Both the position numbers and the translations under genes were made by a program. A stretch of DNA of 64,000 nt from Corynespora cassiicola (taxonomy: Eukaryota > Ascomycota > Dothideomycetes > Pleosporales > Corynesporascaceae): NCBI GenBank assembly GCA_022059125.1, contig JAEUWY010000002.1:1612001-1676000 (forward strand). The letters are read 5' to 3'. The notes below the pieces were generated by a model that saw only the letters and a program-made list of their open reading frames with translations, searched no databases and was not told the origin of the DNA. Of the stretch, positions 32,259 to 43,631 are shown in pieces. Every line of letters starts with the position of its first letter. The first letter of the stretch is position 1.

Positions 32259-33155
32259 AATTGAATCAGTATACCTTGAATAGTCAATTGATGGGATGCG
32301 ATCAAATTCTGGGTAGTCAGTCGACTGTGAAAATGGGCGTCCCGTCCACGCCAAGTCCTTATGACTAAGCCCTCGCGCTAAGCCAGCCCTGCGAACATTT
32401 AAAATCTTCGGCCCGCTGCACCTTTTTCGCTCTTCATCCTTCCAGTTTAAACAATGTACGGACCCCCACCGACTCGCAAAACTCTACCAAACGCAATTAC
32501 TGACTAGCTGCTCTAGATGATGAAAGCCTAGCGTGTACCAGATGAGCTGGCCTTTGCTTCGATCTCTGAACTCTCCCTTCACCGGGCTTAAGTGGTTCGT
32601 TGGCCGTCGTAAAGGCAGCATGAAATCTGCGTTCGGCACACCAACCTTGTTACTTTACGGACGCTTGGACGGCATCTCTGACTATACAACCTGGAAGGTG
32701 TCTTATTTCGGAATCGATCGAAGTGGTACGCCCAGATGTTCGGTTTCCATTATGGAGGGGAACAACGAGCGGAATGGGCAGACTATACAGACCGATATAC
32801 GTTGAATGGAAACGATTTTCCTCTTTCTGGTGCGCGTGCTAGCGAGTTTGCCTGTGATGTTGTGGTGATTTGGATTCTCCTTCGCCGGCTACTTTATTCG
32901 AGGTGGGACGAGGCATTCAACTCTCCTTCCTCCACAAAGCCGGCGATAGAACGATGCATTGACAATCAGTCTTTCTTTCCGGGCAGGTCAACTGCCCTTT
33001 TCTTGGAAGTTAGAACGTAAAAGCGGTGCAACATCTCAGTTAACGCATGTTCATGTTCAATGGGCAGGATTGTAGTCATGAGAGCATTGGATCAACCTCG
33101 AATTGTCTGCGTTTCTTACAGTATCTTACAGGTGTGTTACAAGTTATATACACTA
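32259..33155. other. Intergenic region with leader-like and intron-like sequence
   Basis: About 0.9 kb between two mitochondrial tRNA-synthetase genes. Around 32420-32455 the plus strand looks like a fungal leader (CTTTTTCGCTCTTCATCC and TTTAAACAATG). It is followed by an intron-like block: GTACGG donor at 32456, TACTGAC branch, CTCTAG acceptor near 32516. No ORF of useful length follows in frame. A pseudogene, a very small gene or a non-coding transcript are possible. The frame 32736-33020 is open for 95 codons but unrecognised. Confidence 0.3.
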
Positions 33156-35162
33156 CTATGATGAGCTGCTCTCAGCCCGCTTCGCCTTGAATTCGTCCCA
33201 GCCAGGGCATGATAGGCCCTCAGCCTCAAAGTGCTCTTCCTCAACAATGCGGCAGACCTGAATCTTTGACTTTCCAGACCTGAGAACTAGTACCTCCCAG
33301 TCAACCAGATAATGGTTAGGGTCCGTAGTCTTGATCGATTCGGGAATTTGCTGCCACTTCAGTTCATTTGGTGCCTCTGCAGGTCCAGAGTTTGGCACCA
33401 CAACGTATGCGCCCCTCTTGGTGATCAGGCGGTGTCCTTCTGATTTGGACGAGACGAGACCTGCCGCGTGCAAGACTTGAGGGAAAGACCCCTCGCGGAG
33501 AAGAGATAGCGGTAGAGTTATAATGTTGTCTGCTGCTTCGTTCTTCGGCGCTTCGTTCGGATTACCAGGGGTTGTCTGTGGAGCTGAGGATGTCGCAAAG
33601 GCCTTTTTGTAAGCAGAGAGCTTTTCCGCGTCTTTATCTTGCTTGCCCACAGCGACCTGATCCTTTTTCGAAAAGTCGCTCAAAGACTGTCGAAGAGCAC
33701 CGAGATGGAAGGTGTTGGTTCCATGGCTAAAGGCATCTTTATGCGCCTTCTCCGCTTTCTTCGCGTCTTCGGCTCCGTGGGCGAGCTCCACAAGCTCCTT
33801 GGCCAACAGATGCTGCGCAATACGTTTTGATGCGTCCTTACGCTGTTGGTCCATAACCAGACGGATATGTTCGACGGGAATAAAAGTAAAAAGCTTCAGA
33901 TAACGTTCCACGTCGTCATCGGCTGTGCGCAGGAAATACTGTTGTTGTGAGCAAAAGTAAGAATGTGCCCAATAACTGGCTTACTTACCTGGTACAAGTC
34001 AAAAGAGTTCATCATCTCCTTGTCCAGCCAAACCGCGTTTCCAGCGCTCTTGCCAAACTTCTCTCCAGAAGCCGTCGTCAGCAGCGGAGTAGTGAGGCCA
34101 AAGGTCTCGATTAGAGGGTTGTCCTCAGAAACCTCCTGCCCTTCGTCCATTTGGCGGATTTGTCGCATATGGCGAACGGCATCCATACCAGCGCAAATAT
34201 TCCCATACTGATCTGACCCGCCAATCTGCATCTGGACGCCGTGGTTTGAGTACATGTTCCACCAGTCGTAGGCCTGGAAGAGGGGATAACAAAACTCTGA
34301 TATGGCCATTCCGGTGCCATTCTCCATGCGTACTTTGACACTATTATTGTCAATCAAACATTCTGGAGCATATAAAAGCATACTCACGAATCCCGACTCA
34401 GCATCGTGCCAAGCCTCATGCCAGATCCTAGATCTCTCATCAACTCCACTGCGTTGAGCTTTGACAACCAATTACGATTGTTCAGCAGGAGATTCTTCCT
34501 GCTGATATGCTCGGGGTGATTGTGTTTAACGCCCAATGCTCGGACATGGATCCAAAGTTTCTCCAACTGATTATGAATGCTTTGGATATTCATAGACTGC
34601 GTATCGGCGCCTTGCCGTGAGCGTGCCGACGTCCTTCCCGAGGGATCCCCAATCTGCACTGTACCGCCACCCAACTGTCGTCGAGTTAATATCTCCATCG
34701 AGCAACATATCCAAGAGTGCTCACCAAAGTGACGGCGCAGTATCCGTGTAGGTACATCCAGTACAGGGTCATGAGAGGGAGGAGGTGTCCGACATGCATC
34801 GAGGGAGCCGTGGGATCAACGCCGACGTATGCGCCAATTCGTTTCTCGGTGAGCAGCCAGTCCAGCGCATTGCGCCCACTGGTGATGTGTGAGCAGCCAT
34901 TCCGTTTGCATGTATTAGGGTTACCAACCTACCCAGCAACATCTTTTACAAGCCCCCTCTCTTCCAATGTAGTCAGCAAGCTCTTTTGCGCTCCAGTTTT
35001 GACCTCGTGGGCCTGCTCTGCCCATTCCGCCTCTCGCGATTGAGGGTTGGCGTCTCTCCCACTCCATTTCGACCGCTGTCCGCTCGGTACGCTGCGCTGG
35101 TTCCAGATACATTGCCGGCATACATATGGCCGAGGCCGCGGGAGGTGTCTGAGCAGCGGCAT
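33156..35162 (-). CDS. msy1: Mitochondrial tyrosyl-tRNA synthetase, CYT-18 type
   Basis: Exons 35162-34933, 34878-34725, 34674-34388, 34340-33989 and 33938-33156, 601 residues. It begins with an arginine-rich presequence ([17 protein letters not shown]). The class I signatures are [11 protein letters not shown] (HIGH box) and KFGKS (KMSKS box), with [25 protein letters not shown] and [11 protein letters not shown] in order. A C-terminal S4-like RNA-binding region lies at [31 protein letters not shown]. In Neurospora and Aspergillus the orthologue (CYT-18) also splices mitochondrial group I introns, using an extended N-terminus and insertions. The extension and the about 60-residue Lys-rich insert before the S4-like part are consistent with that, but function is inferred. 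It is divergent from the GH36-type gene over 318 bp. Confidence 0.93.
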
Positions 35163-35480
35163 TGCTGCAATTGGTGAGGTTCACGAGCAGAGCTGCAGCT
35201 ACATCGGCGCGCGATCCCGCACTTTTGGGAAAAGTTCGCGGCTAACCCCCGGCGCAACGCGCCAAGCCCGGCTGCGCGCTGATTGGCAGGCAATACCTAC
35301 TGCGAGCGGCTCCCCCGACTCTTCTCCGCACACGTCAGTCTGCAGCTGTCCGCTCTTCCCGCCTCGAGTCCTATTTCTCCCCAGTAACTACCATCTACCT
35401 CTGGTTTTCTGTTGCAAACCAACCTGTCGTGTCACCTGCCCATCGTCTTGTACATTGCGTGAACCTGTCCTTCCGAAATC
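35163..35480. promoter_or_regulatory. Bidirectional promoter, mitochondrial TyrRS and GH36-type genes
   Basis: Start codons are 318 bp apart in opposite directions. The GH36 side has a CT-rich leader. No specific operator is recognised. Confidence 0.45.
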
Positions 35481-38291
35481 ATGTATGCTTCGCTCATTTG
35501 CAATCCTCCGCTAAGCCAGACCACCACTCTTCCTCCTGGACAGCAGTCCGTGAGTTGTTGCGAGCAAAGGCCCCACTTTTGACAGCTGACATTTCAGCAA
35601 GGTCAAATTCACGGTCCTTATCGAAAGTTCCAAAGGCATAGAGAAAACATGGAACGTTGCCCTTTGGCACAACTTTGACCAGCTTGAGAAATGGACAAGT
35701 CTGCGTCTAGATCCTATCGATGAGCCATCTTCTGTGGTATGACTTAGTCGTATCCAAGATGGGACAGGCTAACATTCCAAGATGGTATTGAAAAACGAAG
35801 GTAGATCCGAGACACTACGCCAATGGTTTTCGGTTCAGCTTGATGGTCTACCAAAACATGGAACGTCGCTCTCATTTACCATCACTTTCCGAGAAAGGGA
35901 TGATGAACCCTGGAAGTGGGCGAACGAGCACTTCTCTACATCTGATGGCCAGATAATATATCCATCTGTGGAGCCACCCAAGGGAGACCTCCCACATTAC
36001 ATCCATGGCCTTCCTCCTTACTTACAGATAGAGCCAGAGAGGAGTGACACGCCTGACACACTCCTATGGTCTATCACAAGTCCAGTTAACGCAGCATCTG
36101 GTAAGGCTTCGGGGTTCTCCAATAACAAACTGGGTATTCCCACTGCATTTTCTCGTTGGTTTGCGTTGGTCCGCCTGTGGTCACCATGGCTAGCGCCTCG
36201 CCAAGGAAAGGGCAAGTTCCAACCAGACAAAGACGCCGTATTGGCATCTTTTGAACGCACTGACGGAACTCATGTTGCCGTTCTGGCTGTGAGTGGCGTC
36301 GACGATGTGTTGACAACATTGCATCACGACGGCAGTGGGAACATTATCATCAATTCGCGAAATGATAGCGAACAAGATGGGATAGCGAGATTGATAGTCG
36401 CTGTCGGCAAGGAGATCAATCTCGCAGTGGCAGCCGCCATGTATCACGCACGCAAGATTGTTCTCAAGTATGAGGTTGCTTCTGGCCAGAATGAAGCTGA
36501 GATGAAAAGTCTGTTGGATGATTTCAAGCCAGAATGGCTCGAAAATTGGTATGATGGCCTGACTTATTGCACATGGAATGGGCTTGGTCAAAACCTCACC
36601 GAAGACAAGCTGTTCGAAGCCCTCGATTCTCTTAACGAGAACAAGATAAACATTACGAACCTCATAATCGATGACAACTGGGTGGGTCCACTCTTACCCT
36701 GCAAGGTGAAATTGACTAAAGCATATTGTAGCAATCACTCGACCACGAAGGTGGAGACCAATTCAAGAATGCTTGGTTGGAGTTCGAGGCCACCAAAGTT
36801 GGTTTTCCCCGCGGCCTCAAAGCAACAGTGGACGATATCCGATCAAAGAATAAGAACATTCAGCACATTGCTGTTTGGCATGCTCTGTTTGGTTATTGGG
36901 GCGGTATTTCTGACAAAGGAAAAATTGCGCAAGAATACAAGACGGTTACGGTCCAGAAAAAAGACGGCGTGTCGGGAGGCAAGATGCGTGTGGTTGCAGA
37001 GGAAGATGTAGCTCGTTTCTACAAAGACTTTTATCAGTTTCTGAGTTCTGCAGGAATCGATTCTGTCAAGACAGACGCACAATTCTTCGTCGACGAGCTA
37101 GACGATGCAGACGACCGCCGCAACCTCATCAGGACTTACCAAGATGCCTGGAACATCAACCAGCTCCGTTACTTCTCTGCCAAGTCAATCTCTTGCATGT
37201 CGCAAACTCCTCAGATCATTTTTCATTCTCAGCTTCCGTCGAACAGGCCCAGAATTCTCCTTCGCAACTCGGACGACTTCTTCCCTGAAGTGCCAGCATC
37301 TCATCCGTGGCACATCTTCTGCAATGCGCACAATTCCATCCTGAACCAGTACCTGAATATACTTCCTGACTGGGATATGTTCCAGACTTCACACGAATGG
37401 GCTTCTTTCCACGCTGCTGCTCGTTGTGTCTCGGGTGGCCCAATCTACATCACCGATGTGCCTGGAAAGCACGATGTCGGCTTGATTAACCAGATGACCG
37501 GCAATACGCCTCGAGGGCAAACGGTCATTCTTCGACCTCATACTGTTGGGAAAAGCACATCTGCTTACAATGCCTACGATGACCCGGTTCTCCTAAAAAT
37601 TGGTACATACGTTGGAATGGCTCACACTGGAGTCAGCATCTTGGGCGTCTTTAACTGCACTCAACGACCTCTCGCGGAGTTGATTGGGCTAGATCAGTTC
37701 CCCGGTGCAGAGAGCGGTACTTACTTGATCCGAAGCCATAGCAGCGGCCAGGTCACTGAGCCTGCTGATGCCTCGGATCGTTCTGTCTTCGTTCATCTGG
37801 AGCTGCCTGCGTCCAAGGGATGGGAGATCTTATCCGCTTTCCCAGTCCAACACTTCAAGTTAGAGCGCAGTCACCCGGTGGCTGGTCCCGAAAATGTGTC
37901 TGTATCGAACTTGGGGCTGATAGGAAAGATGAGCGGTGCTGCTGGAATCGTCAACACTGACAGCTACGTAGAGAGGGACTCTGGAAGACTTAGGATCTGG
38001 ACGTCGTTGAAGGTTTTAGGTACATACGGTAAGTTCTTAAATCACTACCCGTTGCTACAGGGGAATCTGGCTAATTTTCGATAAGGTTTGTATGTTTCCG
38101 ATCTCAAGAAGCGCTCGCTCGGAGAAGACTTCATTGCACTCATCTTTGGTCGCCCAATTTCTCTCCACTGTGTCAAGATCAATGACACTTGCGAAAACAT
38201 TCTCGAGATTGACCTTGTCAGAGCTTGGGAAGAAACCGATTCAAGGGCTGGCTGGAGTAACGAAGTGGCTGTTGAGGTGGTAATTCGTTAA
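35481..38291 (+). CDS. GH36 raffinose synthase/Sip1-type alpha-galactosidase-like protein
   Basis: Five exons: 35481-35549, 35602-35736, 35782-36681, 36732-38028 and 38086-38291, 868 residues. The protein matches the raffinose-synthase/seed-imbibition (Sip1) family. An N-terminal beta region (LWHNFDQLEKW) is followed by the barrel start EWLENWYDGLTYCTWNGLG and IDDNW. The likely nucleophile is Asp about 483 in GIDSVKTDAQ; the acid/base is in RNSDDFF at about 549-550, and HPWHIFCNAHNS precedes SHEWASFHAAARCVSGGPIYITD. Family members act on alpha-galactosides, by hydrolysis or transfer. No signal peptide is visible, so a cytosolic enzyme acting on imported oligosaccharides is likely. It is convergent with the GH95 gene. 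Whether it hydrolyses or transfers galactose cannot be read from sequence. Confidence 0.9.
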
Positions 38292-38543
38292 TTGTGGAAG
38301 GGATATCAAGATTGAGCATTGTGTTCAGCATTATTGGAGACCTAAAATGCATCATCAATTGCTTAGCATGATCAAATCTTTGGGGTGAGGGACAGTTTCT
38401 GATACATTTTTGAGTTGCGTATTGAGTGATTGGAATACAATTATCAACAAAAAGCTTGGTTGTATGAATCAGAAATTCAGCTCCTGCCATCTACACTACA
38501 AGCATTGATATGCCTCTATCCGTATGGCTTATATGCGTCCTTT
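38292..38543. other. Convergent 3' region of GH36 and GH95 genes
   Basis: A 252-bp AT-rich gap between converging stops; no feature beyond the two 3' ends. Confidence 0.4.
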
Positions 38544-41193
38544 TCACGGGATCGCTTTTCCAGTCTTATCCACAAACTTGACACCTCTAGTCGCTTGCCC
38601 AACACTCACCGAATCCACAATCCCCTCCTCGTTCCACCCAAAATCTACTGACCCTCCACCCCTAAGCCTCAAACCCTTCACCTTGCCCCCAGCCCACTCC
38701 GCCGGAATCGCCGGCCCAAGCACCACCGTCCTCTCCCCCTCCCCCAACCCCGGCTCCTCAATATCCACAACCAGCATACTCAGCACCGCGCCCGAGAACC
38801 CAAAATTCGCATCAATCTGGAAAGGCATGTTCTTCCCAGAGTACATGCTCAGCGCGTTCCCCACGAAGTTCTGCTCGATGGCGTACTTGAGGTGGAAGTA
38901 GGCGCGCTCCGTGTTATTGAGGCGCGCCCAGCAGGCCGAGCGCCAGACCTTGCCCCAGCCGGCGTTTGCATCTTCCGCGTTGCCCTCTCCGCGCGAGTAC
39001 AGCGACGTAGCGATTGCGTCTTGGATCGTTTCGTTGGTGTAGCCGGAGAGGTAGCTCGGAGACGGGGAGCTCAGGGTGAGTCCGGGGTACCAGCCCCAGA
39101 GGTGGGACAAGTGTCTGTGAGTGCTGTTCTCGAAGTCGTAGATCGAGGACTGGGGTTCGGGGATCTTCCATTCTTTGACGCCGCCCCAGCTCGTCAGGTG
39201 GAAGCCTTTGTCGAGGCGGGTCAGGGTGGTGCTCACGTTTGCGAGGAAGGTCTCGGAGTCGGAGACGAGGGGGCCGAGGTAGAGGACGCTGTTGAAGAGC
39301 TGGTGGATGAGCTGGTGCCAGTGGGTGCAGCCGAAGGTCGTGGGGCCGGTTTCGGGGCTGTTGCACGGGTTTACGACCAGGGTGCCGTCGTTCCAGTGGG
39401 TGTCTTCTTGGAGTTGGGAGAGCCAGAATTCGGTGACGCCTTTTAGGAGGGGGTAGCCGGTGCTGCTGAGCCAGTCGAGGTTCTGCGAGTAGGCGAAATG
39501 GTCGGTTACGTGTTGCATCATCCAGGCTCCAGACGCAGGATCTGTTTTATGGTTAGTCTCTTTACGAAAATAACGATGCGTCTCTCTTACAGTTGGCCCA
39601 CCCAGCATCATTCTTCATGGCGGTATGCCCGTAGATGTTCATCTCGCTGTGAGTAACCCATCCAGGTGCATCGTACAGTAGCTTGGCCGTCTCAGTCCCT
39701 CGAGGTACCCAAGTCTCTTGCATATATCTCCAGAGACCATCTTGAACACCGCCACCGAGTCCAGTCTGTTCGGCTCCCCAATAATTCATCTGGATATTGA
39801 TGTTTGCATGGTAGTCAGCCGACCAGGCAGCAAAAAGCTCAGAAGCCCATTTCCCCTGGAGATTTGCTGGCAGGGAGTTTTCTCGGGACGAAGAAATGAG
39901 CAAATGACGAGAATAGTCAAAGACTAGGGACTCGACAAATGGATTGCCGCTAGAAGCCGAATAGTTTTCGAACAACGTAGCGGTTTCAACCTCTGCTGAA
40001 CCATTTGGATCGGGAAGTTCGAGTGAGAAGGCTTGAGTAAGGTCCTGGTAGTCTTCAAGATGTCGCTTTGTGAGCTCGGGCACTGTCTTGGAGGCAGCAT
40101 CACTAGCCGTTTTCTCTACTATTTCGGAGGGATCGACACCGCGGAACGAATAATCGTTTTCAGCGTTTCCTTTGCTAGAGTCATAGTTGGTTTCAGCAGA
40201 GATAGCGATACTGATAGAATGCAGACCAGGCGTCTGTGAGATTACCAAGGCTCCGCCTGACGTGCATCTCGTAGAATTGGCTGGCCCGATTATTTTCGCC
40301 ACGCTTTCGTACAGGAGCCCTTCTGGTGGCCCTAGCTGAGTCACCCCTCGCGTTCGCGCATAATCACTGCCACACGAGGAATTGGCAAGCGAGCTGTCGA
40401 TCAGGGTGTTTTCGTATTTGACGGAGATCTCGGGAAGAGCGGCAGTCGAGTTGATTTGGTAGATGCACACCTGATCCGGGTAGCTGCAGAATACAGTGGT
40501 TGCAAAATCGCTACCAGCAGAATCCGTGTATTTGGTAGTGTATATTCCAGTGCTTAGGTCGAGTTCCCGTCGGTAACTGCTAGCCACGGCGCTGGCGTTG
40601 TGCGTGATTGACAGATTTCCTAGTACTCTAAACGAACCATAATAATCGCCACCACCGAGAAGTTGCGACACATCTAGAAATGTATGTTAGCCCGAACTCC
40701 TAATCTTGATACATCTTGGTATGCCAATCAAAGATTAGGCACAATTAGGAAAGGGACTTCTTGTCACTTACTTCCAGTGACGTTTTGGAAGATCCAATCT
40801 CGTATCCCCGACAAAGCCTCGTATTTCGGTTCAGGCGGATTCCCTCCAGTGTATTCCTGCCAGAGGGCATCGTGAGTTATGTCATTCTCTACTTCAATCA
40901 TGGGAGGTGTAAGCTCACAGTAGACTCGAACGGGCCTCCAGACCAAAGCGAGTCGACATTCAGGACGATGCGCTCCTTTCCGGCAGAACCAAAAGGCATA
41001 GCTTGACCGATCAGCCATGTTCAACAATTCTTCACTGCATCCGCGCCTTACCCCCTAGTTTGCCATTTCCGAGCAAATACGCTTGTTGGATGATTCTCGG
41101 ATAATCGGTTGCAGGGGTGGACGACCATAGCGACTTTGCACTGCAATCCCCCACAGCGGCCAAAAGGCTCACCCACTTGGCGATAGATGGCAT
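38544..41193 (-). CDS. GH95 alpha-fucosidase-type glycoside hydrolase, secreted
   Basis: Five exons: 41193-41052, 41001-40919, 40856-40772, 40673-39591 and 39541-38544, 796 residues. A signal peptide ([18 protein letters not shown]) is followed by the family opening [31 protein letters not shown], the last residues made by the first splice. GH95 landmarks include [50 protein letters not shown] with the catalytic Asn region, and [12 protein letters not shown] near the C-terminus with the general acid/base Asp region. GH95 enzymes remove alpha-1,2-L-fucose or alpha-L-galactose from xyloglucan and glycans. Several N-glycosylation sequons fit secretion. Which sugar it prefers is not decided by sequence. 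CreA-like sites lie upstream. Confidence 0.92.
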
Positions 41194-42119
41194 AGCGAGT
41201 CGAACCTCACATAGATTGATTGAAACTCGATTGTAGCACAAGCAAGGGAGGTTATCAGTACTTAATTTATCTCTGCCATGACGGACTTGGAGACCGCGAA
41301 CCGGGAAAAGTAGCGCTGGAAAAAAAGCCCGCGGGGAAGATCAGAAGTAGAAATTACCTGCAGGTACGCGGGGAAACATAGTTTGGTGACCTGCCTTTCT
41401 GCACCGTAGAAGAGGGGTATAGCTACGAACGGAATAATTCATACGCTACGTCGTATCGTTCACATGTAGTATGGAGGCGATCAATATATGGTACTTGGCC
41501 CGGGGGAAACTTGTGCCATTTATCCGATCTATGTGAGGGGAGAAAACATGATGGGCAGGAATTACCTAGGCAGTCGAGCAGTTGGAGAGTAGCATTTGGA
41601 GAAGCGCTAGGTACTGACGCGGCTGGAGATGACTCGGGTCTATAAAGACTCTTGTCACCAATACTAAGGAACGACAACGTAAGGTTACACAATCAGGCAT
41701 TCGCAACCTGTCACGGCCCTTGCCTGGGGTAGCATGACCCTTGGGAGAGATGTCAAGGACAAGTCGCTTGCGTGAGTCTTGGCGGATCCTGCACGTGAAT
41801 GCTGGCGACAATCGGGCCGCGCCGGAGCAGTCAAACATGAGAGTGCCGGATACTGGGCGGAGGACGAAACCGCACAAGTACGGACAGGAATGATGCGCCC
41901 CGGGGAGTAGGATGTGGTAAACGAGGAGCAATGCAGGGTCCGGGCGCACCAGCCACACTGACGTCACCCCATCAAACATTCCGTGTTCCGAGTCTTCGTA
42001 AACACACTACTCATGCTCGGTCAGCACCGCAATCTGCTCTCTCCAGGTCTCACCAGATCTCTACATCTTGAGCATATGGACATGCGGCTGGTAGACTTGG
42101 GCCCTGTACCGTCGTGACG
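41194..42119. promoter_or_regulatory. Divergent intergenic region between GH95 and alpha/beta hydrolase genes
   Basis: A 926-bp region holding the promoters of both genes. It contains at least four matches to the CreA/CRE1 consensus SYGGRG: GCGGGG at 41331-41336 and 41368-41373, and CCGGGG at 41500-41505 and 41900-41905. This agrees with carbon catabolite control of a secreted glycosidase (inference). No ORF or RNA gene is supported. Confidence 0.45.
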
Positions 42120-43631
42120 ATGAGCTACTGGCAGACGCTTTCCTACTTCGTCCGTCTCCCATTCCACATTCAATGGCGAACATTCCTTGTTCAACTCCCA
42201 CGCTACGTGCCGCTATCGATCCTGCATCTCACCTCGCGAAAAGGACCACATCCTTTCGTGATCGCGCTGCCGAGTCGCAGGGATAGAGCAATCCCGATCT
42301 ACGTCTTTGTTCCTCCAGGCCCCGTGGATCTCGGTGACCATGAGCAACGACCTCGAAGAGGCGAATGGAAGGTGCCAGTTGTGCTGGACTTTCATGGCGG
42401 GGGATTCATCATGGGGAGCCCTCTGGAACAGGCGCCGTACGCTGCGATGATGAGTAGAGAGCTGGGCGCTGTTGTCATCAGCGTATCATATCGCATTGGA
42501 CCCTTCCACCAGTTTCCGGCCGCCATCCACGACGCCGAAGACGTCCTCTCCGCGGTTTTGGACACGGACGGAATTTCAAAAGCAGGGAAGATACTCAGGA
42601 CCGAGATCCAGCGCTACTTCTCCCTGATGAAGCAGGCGGATCGGAAGGCGAAGAAGAAGTTGGACATCAGCCCAGATCTCGAGCATCTCGACATCATAAC
42701 ACTCGATCCCACGCGGCTGTCCATATCCGGATTTTCGGCGGGAGGTAACATTGCATTGAACATGGCGCTGTCAGTGCCCCCATGCGCCCACAACATCGTA
42801 ACCTCGCCGCCCATGTCGCCGCCCATGTCGCCGCTCTCGCCCACGACGTCCCCAAGCATCAGGTCTCCGCTCCTTCCGCCAGCCCGCTCCCCAACCAAAC
42901 TCGACGATCCGCAGCAGCCGTGGCAATCCCTCCTGCCGCCCCCACAGGCCCAGCCACGCATGCTACCCCTCCTCCTCTTCTACCCCTCGCTAGACGCCCG
43001 GCTCCTTCCGCACGAACGCCCAATGAAGGACCTCCCAAACGCCCTGAAGGGAAACGACAAGAAGTCACAGAAACCCAAAATGCCGGGCCTCTTCAGCATA
43101 ATGGGACCCACCTACCTCCCCAAGAAGCTCAGGGGCCACCCAAGGGCGAGCCCGGGCCTCGTCGATGCAGACAACATCCAAAGGAACGCCGCCATCTTCC
43201 TCGTGCTGCCCGAGAAGGACAGCCTGGCTGTGCAGAGCGATGTCTGGGTCGACAAGATGAATTCCAGCGGGTGGGACGGCCCCGTGCGCTTCGGGGACGG
43301 GCGGCGTGGCGATTGGGATGGGCGGAAGGGGGGCGCCGCCTCCGCTGCCGCCGTCGCCGGCGGCCCGAGTCCGAGGCAGAGGGAGAAGGAGAGGCCCGAC
43401 AATGGAGGACTCGAGGTGTGGCACGCGCCTGGGTGTCGGCACGGCTGGACGCAGTTTCCCGAGACTTGGCTCGGTAAGCACGAGAAAAAGGAGAGGAAGC
43501 TGGTCTTTGCCAGGACGCTCGAATTTGTCAAGGAAGGTTGGAAAAAGAATTTGCCTGTGCAGAGGTTGGGGAGTAGGAGTCAGGAGTTGAGGCTGCTGGA
43601 GATTCCGAGCCGGTTTAGTGGATTGGGCTGA
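42120..43631 (+). CDS. Alpha/beta hydrolase, HSL/abhydrolase_3 type, with long insertion
   Basis: A single exon, 503 residues from the ATG at 42120. The oxyanion-hole motif DFHGGGFIMGSP lies near residue 90. A VVISVSYRIGPFHQFPAAIHDAEDVL segment and the nucleophile elbow LSISGFSAGGNIALNMAL (Ser at about 203) follow. LVLPEKDSL probably holds the Asp and APGCRHGWTQFP the His. Between the elbow and the Asp is a Ser/Pro-rich insertion of about 50 residues (PPMSPPMSPLSPTTSPS) and a Lys-rich loop; another Gly/Ala/Arg-rich insertion precedes the His. The substrate is unknown; family members hydrolyse carboxyl or lipid esters, and some deacetylate sterols. The hydrophobic N-terminus may associate with membranes. 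Confidence 0.85.
   Translation: MSYWQTLSYFVRLPFHIQWRTFLVQLPRYVPLSILHLTSRKGPHPFVIALPSRRDRAIPIYVFVPPGPVDLGDHEQRPRRGEWKVPVVLDFHGGGFIMGSPLEQAPYAAMMSRELGAVVISVSYRIGPFHQFPAAIHDAEDVLSAVLDTDGISKAGKILRTEIQRYFSLMKQADRKAKKKLDISPDLEHLDIITLDPTRLSISGFSAGGNIALNMALSVPPCAHNIVTSPPMSPPMSPLSPTTSPSIRSPLLPPARSPTKLDDPQQPWQSLLPPPQAQPRMLPLLLFYPSLDARLLPHERPMKDLPNALKGNDKKSQKPKMPGLFSIMGPTYLPKKLRGHPRASPGLVDADNIQRNAAIFLVLPEKDSLAVQSDVWVDKMNSSGWDGPVRFGDGRRGDWDGRKGGAASAAAVAGGPSPRQREKERPDNGGLEVWHAPGCRHGWTQFPETWLGKHEKKERKLVFARTLEFVKEGWKKNLPVQRLGSRSQELRLLEIPSRFSGLG

Noticed and set aside
38892..39446. Plus-strand frame of 184 codons opposite the GH95 gene
   Set aside because: Mirror frame of GC-rich codons in the fucosidase-like exon; the translation has no recognisable features.
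41195..41215. A B-box-like GGTTCGACTC on the minus strand just upstream of the GH95 start, considered as a tRNA gene
   Set aside because: No A box, no acceptor stem pairing and no cloverleaf could be found at a suitable distance.
42114..42119. Start of the alpha/beta hydrolase at 42114
   Set aside because: That codon is GTG; the first ATG in frame is at 42120.
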